64,000 nt of DNA, taken from the NCBI GenBank assembly GCA_037447605.1, contig CM074815.1, positions 754,323 through 818,322 of the forward strand, in the 5' to 3' direction. Within the stretch, counting starts at the first letter, position 1; the number at the start of each line of letters is the position of its first letter. The notes beneath the pieces are model-generated. The model ran no database searches. It was not told the DNA's origin and worked only from the letters and a program-made list of their open reading frames with translations. The DNA comes from Zygnema circumcarinatum. Taxonomy: Eukaryota; Streptophyta; Zygnematophyceae; Zygnematales; Zygnemataceae. Position numbers and translations under genes: made by a program. This document shows positions 22,879 to 34,200 of the stretch, in pieces.

Positions 22879-23283
22879 CACAGTTCGGACCAGTGGATCG
22901 GCAACCATTGGACAACCATTGGATGGCAATGGTTGGACGTCTACTGGTTGGCAACCAGTCGAATGGTTGTTTCGGTCCGCAACCACTGGTTGCCAACCAG
23001 TCGAATGGTTGTTTCGGTCCGCAACCACTGGTTGCCAACCAGTCGAATGGTTGTTTCGGTCCGCAACCACTGGTTGCCAACCAGTCGAATGGTTGTTTCG
23101 GTCCGCAACCACTGGTTGCCAACCAGTCGAATGGTTGTTTCGGTCCGCAACCACTGGTTGCCAACCAGTCGAATGGTTGTTTCGGTCCGGCGGCACTGGT
23201 TGGCAACCAGTCGAATGGTTGTTTCGGTCCGCAACCACTGGTTGCCAACCAGTCGACTGGTTTGTCTAATGGTCCGATCTGTG
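22879..23283. mobile_element. hAT-like non-autonomous element B (8-bp TSD)
   Basis: It starts CACAGTTCGGACC at 22879 and ends GGTCCGATCTGTG at 23283, with a perfect 8-bp duplication CAACTTTG at 22871-22878 and 23284-23291. It is 405 bp long and mostly six to seven 42-bp units. It is the same family as element A but inverted relative to it: 22545-22680 and 22879-23017 form a near-perfect palindrome around a 198-bp spacer. Confidence 0.85.
22943..23258. repeat. 42-bp tandem array of element B
   Basis: The unit is CTGGTTGCCAACCAGTCGAA followed by TGGTTGTTTCGGTCCGCAACCA, repeated about seven times with one variant (GGCGGCACTGGTTGG). Because 42 is divisible by three, all six frames stay open across it; those ORFs are not genes. 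Confidence 0.95.
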
Positions 23284-23364
23284 CAACTTTGTCATGTGCA
23301 TGTCACATGAAAGGGGTCCTCCATGTTGCCCATTTCCATACATCTTGCTAGAAGCAGAGTTCCA

Positions 23365-23465
23365 CCCAAAGCTTTTCTTTGCATCCCTAGGTCCTTTGTT
23401 GTTGTTGTTGTTATTCGCCATGTACAATTTCATGGCATCGCCATCATGAGACCAATGCCAATTCA
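23365..23465 (+). repeat. LINE 3' tail, diverged copy
   Basis: It matches the family tail (AAAGCTTTTCTTTGC, CCTAGGTCCTTTGTTG, GCCATGTACAATTTCATGGC, CGCCATCATGAGACCAATGC), but a GTT repeat replaces the central CGTGGTTCC block. Confidence 0.7.
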
Positions 23466-23754
23466 CATGTCTATCCACACGCCGTTGTTGTGCCATGGTT
23501 GGCCACACTCCATTCTTGAGCTAACAGCCCAATGCAGAACTTGAAGCAGAAGCCTCTGCACATAGCACAGAGTTTTTTACTCATTTGCTTAAAGCCCCAC
23601 TTTGCATACACTAATGATGTGTGTGAATTTCTTCCCTTTCAATCAGAGCAGTTGCGCATTTGGCCATCACAAGACGTCAGCTGCGCAGTGGGCAGGACCC
23701 AATTACAGCAAAGCCTCTCAGTGGCATATCCAAGACAGGTAAAATTTGCATCGA

Positions 23755-23900
23755 TCCAAAACTCTCCTTCTCCATCTCCCTCCGCAGATCTTAGCCTCCC
23801 TCTCCCCTCTCCCCTCTCCCCTCTCCCCCTCCCACTCCCACCCCCTCTCCCTCTCTCTTCCCTACACCTCCCGCGCACCCCTCTCCTTACCCCCTTTCAG
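23755..23900 (+). promoter_or_regulatory. CT-rich stretch before the ALT start codon
   Basis: A TCCCTCTCCCC-type pyrimidine patch lies 10-150 bp before the ATG at 23904. Such Y-patches are common in plant core promoters and 5' UTRs, but low-complexity expansion is an equal explanation. Confidence 0.35.
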
Positions 23901-23903
23901 GCC

Positions 23904-24651
23904 ATGGCTGCCCTGCGTGTCCCTCTCTTGGGCGGCCACGTGTCGCACTCTCAGGCGCTTTCCAGGCCTTGCTCTGCGGCGAGCCTCCCTTCCATGGCTG
24001 GTCTGCGGCGAGTCCTCCCTCAGCGCGAAGGAGGGGGTAGCCGGAGCAGCAGCCATGGCGGTCGGCCCTCTCTCCCTGTGAGAGCGCAGAGCGGCTGGAG
24101 GGAGGAAGGGGGAGCAGCTGCTTTTTTCGGAGGCCCTCAGTGAGCTGCTTCCCCTGCCTTGCAGGAATTCCATTTCAGTTTCAGTTTCCTCCTTTGCTTC
24201 GTTTCTTCTTTCCCTTTCCCTTCTCCGCCCTTATATGAAGGTAGTTTGGGTCTAGCTTGCAGTTTTTTTTCTTGAAGGCTTAAAAGCCCTGTGATATACT
24301 CTCAGAAGATGCTGAAACTGCCAAAGCTCCCTTTAAATTGAGAAGCTCAGGGAGGAGCGGATTGATCCCTGTCAATGTGCAGGATGAAGCTGCCATTTGA
24401 AGTACAGCTGAAGGTTCGTGACTATGAGTTAGACCAATATGGAGTGGTCAATAATGCAGTCTATGCCAATTACTGTCAACATGGTGAGATAGTTCCTTCT
24501 TTCAAACACAATCTTATACTAAGAGTGTATATTTCGTACATGGTTCTGGAACGAGAGTCACTAAAGAGCACCCAAACATAGGCTGGGGTCCTTTGATCAA
24601 GGAGTCCAGCATTGCAGTTTAAGGCTCATGTTAGTTTTCTACTTTTGTATT

Positions 24652-24690
<39 letters not shown>

Positions 24691-26064
24691 GAGGAAAAGA
24701 GAGAGAGAGAGTGTGAGAGAGAGAGAGAGATGTTAAAACCAGCTTCTTTGACAGTCGTGGAGCATTGGAAAGTCTACGGGGTCTACAAAACGTTGAAAGG
24801 TTAGAAGAGGGGATGGGATTTTTTGTTCGGAGGTATCCTGTTTTGCTAACTTTGCCCGTTCTTCCTGCAAGCGGATCAGGAAACGAACCCAATTTTGACC
24901 AAGCAGTGGGTTTCTTGAAAAAAATTTAGGTTTCTTGGTCGTTGGTTAACCAAATTGTCGATCATTTTGTGCAGTTCGTCATGAGCTTTTGGAGGCTATT
25001 GGCATCACAGCCGACTCGTTTGCAAGAAATGGAGAGGCGTTAGCACTGTCCGAAGTTTCCTACAAATATCTCGGAGCACTCCGGGTATTGTTTTCCTAAA
25101 CCCAAGACTTCTACAAGTTGCCCTAAGAACATAAGAAGCAGAAGCGATTCGTGGCTTGTTGTGAAGAAACAGAGCATAGTACATTTTTTCCCTCGCGATA
25201 TAGTGCATCTGGGAGAGGGAGAGGACGGCGTCAGGTTCTAAGGCCACTGCGAAGGAAAGAGGGGGGTGGGGGGGGTGGGGGGGGGAGGGGAAGGGGGAGG
25301 AGGGACGGCGGGGGTGGGTGGGAGAGCATGGGAGGGGTGTTGAAAGAGGCGGAGGGAAGGAGTGAGGGAGAGAGGAAGGCGAGGTATGGGAGATGAAATT
25401 AGAAAGAGGGAAGAAAGGAGTGGAAAGGAAAGTGAGGTAGGGACAGGCCCGGCATGACAGACGGGCATGGGAAAAGTAGGAAAGGGAGGTAGTTTGGAAA
25501 GGAAAGAGGAAGGAGGGACTTTAGGGAAGGGGAATTGAGGCAGAGCCCAGCATTTACATTTTTTAATCGGGGCAGAGAACACGGGCGCAGGCAGAGTGGT
25601 GAAGAGTTCATTGTGACCGCTCGCATGTCGGGATCATCCCCTGCACGAATTTTTTTTGAACACTTCATTTATCGCCTCCCTAGCAGAGAGGTGAGGATTC
25701 TCCTTCCCCTCCCCAATTTCCTTCTCACTCTTCCTCCCCTCCCTCTCATCCTTCCCTCCCTCTCCTCACTCTTGCTCTCTCTATTTCTCTCTTCCGCCCC
25801 CTTTCAACCTCAACCTTTCTCGACCTCAATTCAAAATTTCCCGCTTGATTCAAGCAGTGAGTGAATGTGATGGCGTTCAAGTTATGGACCCGTGTACCTT
25901 GCTTTCTGAATTGATGGAGAATTGTGACACTTCATTTTCAAATGTATGTGCAGGTGGTATTGGAGGCCAAGGCGACAGTTGTCTTTCTTGACAAAAACTA
26001 CAAACCGAACCGAGTGCCGGTGGAGTTAAAGTCAAAGCTGACCATGTTTTTGCGGAACCAATAA
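23904..26064 (+). CDS. Plastid acyl-lipid/acyl-ACP thioesterase, hotdog fold (ALT type)
   Basis: Five exons in phase: 23904-24139, 24383-24483, 24975-25084, 25595-25690 and 25954-26064, giving 217 aa. Residues 1 to about 70 are Ala/Ser/Arg-rich with almost no acids, like a chloroplast transit peptide. The hotdog domain follows: [25 protein letters not shown] (about 88-112; Asp96 and Asn102-103 in the active-site loop), [44 protein letters not shown] and [13 protein letters not shown]. This matches plant ALT proteins, single-hotdog thioesterases that release medium-chain and beta-keto fatty acids from ACP in plastids. The exon 1 start fits because its 2-nt overhang joins the catalytic exon in frame. 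Intron 2 holds a GA microsatellite. Confidence 0.92.
24652..24730. repeat. (GA)n microsatellite in ALT intron 2
   Basis: An interrupted GA run of about 80 bp. Confidence 0.95.
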
Positions 26065-27059
26065 TGCAAAAACCTTCTCTCCTTATCTTGCTTTCTCCTC
26101 CGCTTATTTCTGGAAGGGCGAAAACCCTAGAGGCCTTAAAGGATATAAAGGACGATTCTTTCTCCCGCGAGCGGGGAGAGAGGAGCAGGGTGAGTGAGAT
26201 AAGAGTGTGCTCAAGCAGTGTTTTTGAAAGAGGTGGTTTTTTGGTCTCCTTTATTAAGATGGGGAATCAGAACTGATGTTGTGCCTACATTGGCGCCATC
26301 TTCTTTTGCGATTTCAATGTGAGAAAATGTGCGTAGCAAGAAAGGAGGGGGGGGGGGGGGAATCTTGACTGGGGAGAGAGAGAGAGAGAGGTAGGTCAGG
26401 AGAGTAGGTCAGGCAGAGATGTCTCAATGTGAGATTCTAAAAACGAAATAGCATCTGATTATTTTGTACATTTTTTCCTTCTCTCCATTCTTTAGGAGCT
26501 TGTACTCCTGGCTTTGCTCGTGTCCTTCTGACCGGTCAATGTCTTTCAGTACTTGAATTCAACACAAAAGAAAATAAGAGGCGGATTAACTCCGCGTGCG
26601 TTGCCTATGGGGTGAATATTAAAACTAAATAGTAAATAATACAGGAAAATGCTAATAACAAGATAATATAGTGGCAATCGGGCCATCCCAACTACATGGT
26701 GGAGGGGTTGTGCTCCGTCGGTCTCCATTAGAGATACGCATTTTGTGTTATTTCATTTTGATTTTGATCAGATTCAAAGGTATGCTTTCAGGAATTCTAT
26801 TTGGGCTTGAAATGAATCAGGATCAACCTGTCAAATTCTAGCTAAAGACCTATTCAATGGTGGGTAAAGGAAGCAAACTGGAGATTAGATCTGCATGGAG
26901 CATCAATGGCATGATATGTAGACTTCAATTTCAAAAGTTCCGCACTCTTGGAATTCTATACAGTACATGCTTCTCGCGAAATAAGTCATAAGAGCGAAAT
27001 TCCGAAGCACCTCCTTCAAAACAGACTCTACACCGACGTTTTCACATCTGAGAGAATGA
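26065..27059. other. Spacer without a recognised gene
   Basis: It contains the ALT 3' flank, a G-run near 26346-26361 and a short GA run. A 60-codon - strand frame at 26546-26728 has a hydrophobic middle, but nothing supports expression. Confidence 0.5.
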
Positions 27060-27180
27060 TGCGGCATTGATCTCACGATGGCGATGATGGCATCAAATGC
27101 ACATGGACAACAGCAACATGGGGAACCACGAGGAAGTGGTAAAAAAGGACCTAAGGACGATAGAAAAAAGCTACGAGATA
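27060..27180 (-). repeat. LINE 3' tail, inverted copy
   Basis: On the - strand it reads CTTAGGTCCTTTTTTACCAC, CCTCGTGGTTCCCCATG, TCCATGTGCATTTGATGCC and CGTGAGATCAATGCC in family order. It is diverged from the copies at 3779 and 22410 and closest in pattern to the one at 29780. Confidence 0.75.
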
Positions 27181-27585
27181 AAATCCCCTAATACAAGGAA
27201 ACAATTTTTGCAATCAACGTCAATCAATCGCCAAATGGCATGCTCTTATTTATACACGTGGCAAACCACGTCCTTTTTAACAGTGTGACGTTGTCAACCA
27301 CATTCTGTCACCTCTACCTCAAAACCTTTTTCAGACAGTTAGGGTAAGGAAGGATAGCACTATGCACCATAGAAAAGCTCATTGAACACAATTGCTTACA
27401 AGCGAAATGCCAGAATTCAGTACTTAATGCTGACTACCCCCCATACTCCTCCCCAATATTCACACATGTAAAAAAAAAAAAACCTCTTCCTCGTTTTCAG
27501 CACTCTCCTCCTCTCACTCCTCTGTACAAGACAAGTCTATCTATAAGCCCAAACATATTTGCATGGCATGATTCAGGATCTTGAC

Positions 27586-29298
27586 CTAACGAGTCGGAGG
27601 GGGCCCTACTATGACCACCATATAGACGAACAGGCCCACAATCACTCCAAAGCCTGCATATGTGAACTTGGGATTCGTCCAGAAATTAAGGGCAGATTTT
27701 TCCGTTCGCCGGAAAGAGTCCACCTCCTCCATAAGGGAGAAGTTCGACTGCGGCGGCGAACGACTTACATATTTTTCCATAAACTGGAAGGGGCCCTTCT
27801 TCGGGGCCATTCCTTGCTGCGACTTGAAAGACTTCCATTGTTTATCCCAATCAACAGACGGCCCCTTACCTGCAAGTCACACAAGGCACATCTACGAGAA
27901 TTCAGGAGAGAACAACTGCTGCTAAACATAACTGCCACTACTCCCCCCTCCCCCTTTCTTTTCCCCCTTCCCTATACCTCCCTTGGTTTCACCTCATATT
28001 CTTTGTATCTGATGAGCACACTAATAAGGCATGCATGTTCAAGCTCTGTTATCCTTTATGTCAGAATCGGTATGAAGGAATGGCATGAATACACTACGCA
28101 CATACCCTTGCTGGGCTCATTCTCCTTGTTGCTTGAAGCACGTACTAAGGGTCCTTTCTGAATCTTTCTCGGAATGACAATATGGCTGCTGTCATGCCTA
28201 CGCGGGCGACCCTGCAATAGAGCAGATTTTGGCATAAGGTTAAGGAAGTGCACTTCAGCAAATGATGGGGAAAAACGAGCGTCTGGTATACCAGCAAAAA
28301 CGTCAAAGACGAAGAAGGACTGGAATAACGACCACCAGAAAATCGTTCAAGACACAATTGGACTCAGACAACAGACGCTTTCATGCAAAGTAAATCTAAA
28401 CTTCTAAAGCTTTTCATTGCGTATGCAATTGGTAATTAATTCACTTTTCATTGAAGGGGATCAGACCCCTTGTAAAAAGCAAAAAGACTATAACCAAGTT
28501 CCTGCCTTTATCCGTTCTTTTCCAACGCCTCTCCCTCCCCTCCCTCCCACCCTCCCTCCCTCCCTCCCTCCCTCCCTCCCTCCCTCCCTCCCTCCCTCTC
28601 ACCTCCACTCTGCTCTCTATCAAATCTCCTCTCTGCACCTATTCTATCCTCCCTCCCCGTCACTTCACTCCCTCGCGCCCTCCACTGCTAGTCTTTCTCT
28701 CCCTCTCATTTTTCGTCCCTCCGTTTCCCTATGACCCCGATTTCCCTTTATTTTTAACTGCTTCCTTCCCCACAAGATTTGACTCTACATTTTCCCTTGC
28801 GCAGATCGCAATTAGACTTGGAATAGCTTTTAGAAAAATCCAGGAGCAATTTAAACCGTTCTGAACGATTAACGACATGGAATAATTTCAGAGAAATTTC
28901 CAAAGAGCATGGCATTTGCCCTCTGCAGCATGAAATCCATCATTGCACCGATGACAAGAGATAGGCCTTCACGATTGATCTCTAAAGCGCGTAGGAGGAA
29001 GCAGGAGAAAAAGACGTAGTAGCGAATTGCAGAAGTGAAGGGCGAGGGCCGATGCAGGACAATTAAACCATCATTTCACTTTAAAATTAGTCATTTGCCG
29101 CAGACTCCGAACATTACCTTCTGAGAATCCATCCTGCTCACAGAAATGAATTCCAAATCATAGCCTCCAGCGTTGCTGGATTCAGACACAGAAACAGCAA
29201 GCGCAATCACAACTGAATTTGGAACTTACTCCCTTGCTGCTCATCCAATCCCTCTGTCCGTGGAGTCCCAGCTTCCCTTGAGCAGTAATGGAAGCCAT
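27586..29298 (-). CDS. Conserved small plastid-type single-helix protein
   Basis: Three exons on the - strand in phase: 29298-29230, 28211-28106 and 27869-27586, giving 152 aa. The start MASITAQGKLGLHGQRDW and a basic Ser-rich stretch to about residue 50 look like a transit peptide. The middle has VDWDKQWKSFKSQQG (about 64-78) and an F-rich KYVSRSPPQSN segment. The sequence LMEEVDSFRRTEKSALNFWTN leads into one membrane helix (about 129-147, YAGFGVIVGLFVYMVVIVG), with only a short tail after it. I recall similar unnamed plant proteins with a WDK-W--FK and EEVD-RRTE-SNL-LWTSP pattern, but no function is known to me. Location in plastid membranes is inference. Confidence 0.72.
28529..28600. repeat. 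(CCCT)n microsatellite in an intron of the small membrane protein gene
   Basis: An almost uninterrupted CCCT/CCTC run inside the 1-kb first intron of the - strand gene. Confidence 0.95.
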
Positions 29299-29779
29299 CG
29301 CGAGAGCTTCCTGAACCTCCTTTCTCTGCAAACCAAGAACCAGGAACCTCACCACCCAAGACCTGTCTGCAGCTCAAAGAATTTTTGTGTCCCAAAATTT
29401 GAAAATTGCAACTCAGATCCTGCTCCTCTTAGCAGGTAGAGTCGACTGGTTCCGAATCCACTGATCCACCATTGCAGAGCCAGATCCACACCACGTGCCA
29501 GCCTGTTCATCCGATTCCCCGAGCCCCTCCGAGATCTACGTGGATCCATTATATCACCCTCCGAGGACGCCGGAAGAAAGCCGGATCTTCTCTTCACCGT
29601 TAAAATGATGACACGTGGCACAAAATTGTAATCCTGCGGCTGTCAGAGCCTTCGGATCTAGCATTGCCACGTGTTGGTCACTTATTGGGTGCATTTTCCA
29701 TCAGAACGGAACGCGGAACGGGCCCATGTGACACGGGACATGGGAACCCGCCGGCGAGCTTGTGGCTAGGCCCTGCGAG

Positions 29780-29900
29780 TTCGCTCCTAGCTTTTTTCTT
29801 CTGTGCTTAGGTCCTTTGCGGCCAGTCCCTCGTGGTTCCCCGTATTGATTTGGTCCATGTACACTTGATGGCATCATCTCCATAGTGAGATCAATGCCCC
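29780..29900 (+). repeat. LINE 3' tail, copy
   Basis: The words CTTAGGTCCTTTGCGGCCAG, CCTCGTGGTTCCCCGTATTG, GTCCATGTACACTTGATGGC and TAGTGAGATCAATGCCCC occur in family order. No upstream LINE ORF sequence is attached, so this is a very short 5' truncation. Confidence 0.8.
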
Positions 29901-29904
29901 ATCC

Positions 29905-31286
29905 CTTGCTGTAAGTTCGCCACCTTATTAGATCAAACAACCTGCGAAGCATTTGAGGAACGGGGGTGGGGGGGGAGGGAGAGATGTGGCATTGATCTTT
30001 TGAGGCTGTCCCACAGGTTGAATTTCTAGGACATTACCACGATGGGAATGTTGTGCTGGTACCAACTCAAGTCAAAGATGAGTGAGTTCCTAGCATTATT
30101 ATCTCACAAGGTTACTTCAATAGGTACAGTAGTGATGGTGGCCTCAGACCGTACGGTGTAGGTCGGTTCGCACGCGCGAACGTTGCCAGCCTACTCACGA
30201 TGGCGAATAGAAAACCGCCACGTCAGAGAATAGGTTTGTAATACTGCGACAAATCACAGCTCTCCACATCAGTCGAGTGGATCACCTGGCAGACTCTGTG
30301 ACCCATCATGGCATGTGTGCATGCGTTGTTTGGCATGGGAGAAATAGCGGTCGAGGCGGCTTATAAGGGTCCCCCAAGGGCCCTCCAAAGGCAGATGGCA
30401 TGTGGCAGCATTCACTCGCCTAAAACCCAATGGCTTTGCTCCCCCTCAGATTTTGAAAAGCTGTGAGCCGCTGGCCGATCGCATCTGAAGGTTGCATAGC
30501 AGAAAACACACTCGACTCGAATTTCAGATTTTTTTTTTTCCCAACTCATTGGTCAGCACCCCTCTTAACTAAAAATCTTGGATCCCAGCGAGTCAGCCCT
30601 CCTTGAACTAACATCCTGGGCCTGCCACGCACAACCTGCAGCGAGCTGCCTCCCCACACGCGGCGGAAGAGACAAGATTGCACACCCAATCTGGCGAGGC
30701 CATGCGCCGTAGTACAAACTTTGATGGCATTTAGCACATCGTTCGTACGCGCTGCAAACGCTTTCTACCCAACTATGGGAGTCATACGTTGCACGTTTGG
30801 GTACCGCTGGAACTGCACTGCATGACGCCAGCAGGGGCACTCGGGGGGCTTTTGCCTTTGCCCTTGCCTATAGTCAGGCATCTTCCAATGGGCACCACAC
30901 CACACCACATACACTACTGAAAAAATGTGGTCCAGTAGAGTACCCAGTCGCATATGGATTTGCTAAACCTTCGTAGACAATGAACTTCGTGACAGTATCG
31001 TACTATGGAGATACGCTCTAGCGAAAGTGACGGAGTATTTTTTCGAAACATGCGGGGTCACATGCAGCATTGCAGAACCATCTTCTAACGCATGGCGAGA
31101 CATGATTCAACAAAGACACAGAAGCGCAGAGGCACGGAACCTCTCCAACGTGCCGCGCTGCAAGCCAACAGTTTGCTCTTTCCCTTCCAGTGAGAAACAG
31201 CCCAGGAAAGGTGCTGGCAACATTGAACCATTGGAGCCATTGCAGCTGCATAGAAGGGTCGGATCAGAGTGAAGGCCGAGAGCCCC
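29905..31286. other. Spacer with one orphan exon-like piece
   Basis: At 30017-30085, after an acceptor-like CCCACAG, an open frame reads VEFLGHYHDGNVVLVPTQ and ends at a stop. Its composition is protein-like, but no partner exon was found. It may be a captured gene fragment or the last exon of something unrecognised. Elsewhere only short frames. Confidence 0.3.
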
Positions 31287-34200
31287 TCAGAGCTGAGGCC
31301 CTTTGGCGAGCCAGGCGGCGATATCGTCTTGGTCACGTCGCAGCCACGCCGCGCGGGACCTTATGTCTTCGAGGGTTCGCCCCAGTTCCATGTTCGCCTC
31401 CGGCACGGGATGTGCTTTGAAAAACTCCTCCGCCTCCTGTGCTTTTTCGTAGGTGCTGAATCCCCGCAGGGGCACCGACACCGCATCCTGCACCATATAT
31501 ACATACATACATACATACATGCATGTATGCATCGATGTTATGCCGAGGCATGGATACCACATGTTGCACGATAGGTACATGCATACATCCATGATGCATG
31601 CATCGATGTCAAGCAGATGGGTCGACACCACATGTTGCACCGCACATATATACATACATCATGTCCCACTCACTGATCCTATGGCCTTCCTCAAAACATG
31701 CATAATATCATGTGTATTGGGGCCCTCGCGAACATCCGAAACAAAGAGATAAGCGGATTTTTTTCTCTTGGTTCGGATAGGTGACAGGCTGGGGGGATGC
31801 GCAGCTGTGGGTTACCAATATGGGCTTTAGGAGGTCCTGCATACCTGAATGAGCCCGGAGGAATTTTTAAACCGTGCGTAGATGCTTTCCCAGCGCTCCC
31901 TCACAAAGTCCCACTGAATTTCACGCCCCCAACGGTTTCTAGACAGCGCGGAAAATACGTACCTGCAGCACAGCATACAAGATATTAAATAATAATTTAA
32001 TAATTCGATAATGAGCATTTTTTAGTCTTTATAATATGGGGATATCTTGTTCGCAAAAATCAAATCTTGTAACTTACATTAGTAATTTGCGAGTCTCATT
32101 TATTTCAAGCGATGACAATCTTCATCAGCAATCCGTTGGTGGAAACTTTCCGTTCTAAGAAGGTCTGCCCAATTGGAGAAACACATTTTAAGAGAGGCAA
32201 CTTACGCAGTATCTTGTGCCTTCACCTCGTTCTCGTTGAGCCCAAATTCAAGATACTCCCGAATAAGTTCTTGATCCTTTGTCTGCCCCATCGCTGCAAC
32301 AACATAAACCTAATTAGCCTAACAGATTTCCAACAAAGATAATATACCAGCCGAAGGAAACCATCCGTAGCTCTCAAAAGGTAGACAACAAAACATCAAC
32401 ACAGACATACATTCTTTTTCCTGCTGATTTTTCCACCTTCTAAACGGCTGACCTTTTCTTATTATCCAAAGAGTTCGCGTCCCACTTCTCCCTAAATCAA
32501 GTCTTTTATGGCGGTCTATCTACCTTTTGGTTTCACTCACCCATAAGACACTCCAGTTTAAAGTCCGGAGTCTGCGCTTCACGATAGAGCTGCTTTGCCG
32601 ACTCAAATTCTTCCCGGCCTCCATACTTCACTGCTATATAACTAACTGGTTTCCGCAGATCGGCAGGCACTGAATGTGGGTCCTTTTGTAACTCTGAAAA
32701 CCTTCTTCTGCATTCTTCTATTGTCGATTCATGACCAAATGCAGCAAGGCGGCCAAGAACAAGAGGTCTTAGCAAAGCCACCAAATGAGACTCTCCGGAC
32801 TGAGGATTCCAACCCACTCGCTCTACAATGGGAATGAAGAGATCTCGTGCCACTGCCTCAAAGCGATCAAGATATTCTGTTGTAGAGAGAAGAACAGCTA
32901 CCTCTCCCAAGTCTCCGCTTAGCTGATCCCAAACAGTGTATTCCGTCTCATTCTTGAATGAGAATGCCAATTCTAAAGCGTGGCTGCTAGCCAGAATCCC
33001 TGACTTGGCTAATGCGAAGGCATCCATCAGAATTCCCAAACGATCTGTCACACTCAGTGCATTTGACCGAACGGCCAATCCCAGAGCAGCCCATTGCTTT
33101 AGGCTGTAATTTACGCGGAAAAATCCGGACTGTCCTGCATTCAGCTTTAGCCAACCCCCTTCTGGAAGCTCCAACTCGCTTGTCTCTACCTCCTTCTCTG
33201 TCAATATGGTAGTGGGGAGAGAAAAAGTTTTTCCATCTGCTGTACCAGCAATGGCTGTAATAGGGACCCACCATAGATGTGCGTCTTCCTCCTCAGTGGG
33301 AGGTCCTTTTGAGAGAAATCTGCTTTGGTGAAGGTGCAGACCTCCCCCTGTAGAAGGGCTCACAGTGATGAGGGGATAGCCCATCTGTTGGGTCCAACTC
33401 ATCATCATGCTCTCAACAGGCTTCCCAGATTCCTCTCCCACTGCTTTCCAAAGGTCGTTCGTAACAGTGTTTCCCCATTGATGTCTCTTGAGGTAGGCTC
33501 GCAAGCCCTGCAAAACCCTTCGACACCATGTCATCATAGCCTAGCAAACGAAGAAGAATCAATGATGAATGACGTACATGATGAATCAATTGATAACTGA
33601 CACAAAAGCTGCAGAAAGCAGCATCGCCCACATGTCAGACGACGAGAGTGAGAGCCCCTCCTCTTAAGAAACGTACCTGTTTGAAGACTTCAGGGTTAAC
33701 AGTAGCATCCAACTGTCGGATCACACAGGCTCCCTTCTCGTAAGAAAGGGCATCAAAAACTTGGTCGATCTCCTTAGGATCGCGAATAGGGACTTCGATC
33801 GGGTGGGAGGATAGGAGCGCATCAGTCACTAGTGCAGAGCCGAAGTCAGTGCTCACAAACTGATTCCCGCACACCCACAAGCCAAAGTGCATTTTTTCCA
33901 GTATTTTAGGGTTTGTAGAGTTTGATCTTGCATTGCGATCACACTCAGAGAGCGGAAGTATAATTGCACCAGCTCAGAATGGCAACACAGAAGCAAACGA
34001 CGGGAGTTCAATCTTCAAGAAATCAAAAACGTGGGTTTGAAAGCCTACACCAACTGCTCCTACTTTTCCCATTCCCACCAAACTCGAAGCCTACTCGTAG
34101 AATCATCCAGTGCCGATGTCATTCCATCCTCTTATGTCATCCTCATTCTAGTTTCCGGATTGTCGTTATACGTCCTACGCCGGTCTATTGTAACATATGC

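Noticed and set aside
22943-23258. CRISPR-like array of regular repeats
   Set aside because: The units are contiguous 42-bp tandem repeats with no variable spacers, inside a transposon with target duplications in a plant genome.
26546-26728. A - strand 60-codon frame with a hydrophobic middle, possibly organelle-derived
   Set aside because: It reminded me of small organelle membrane proteins, but I could not match it to any, and there is no supporting context.
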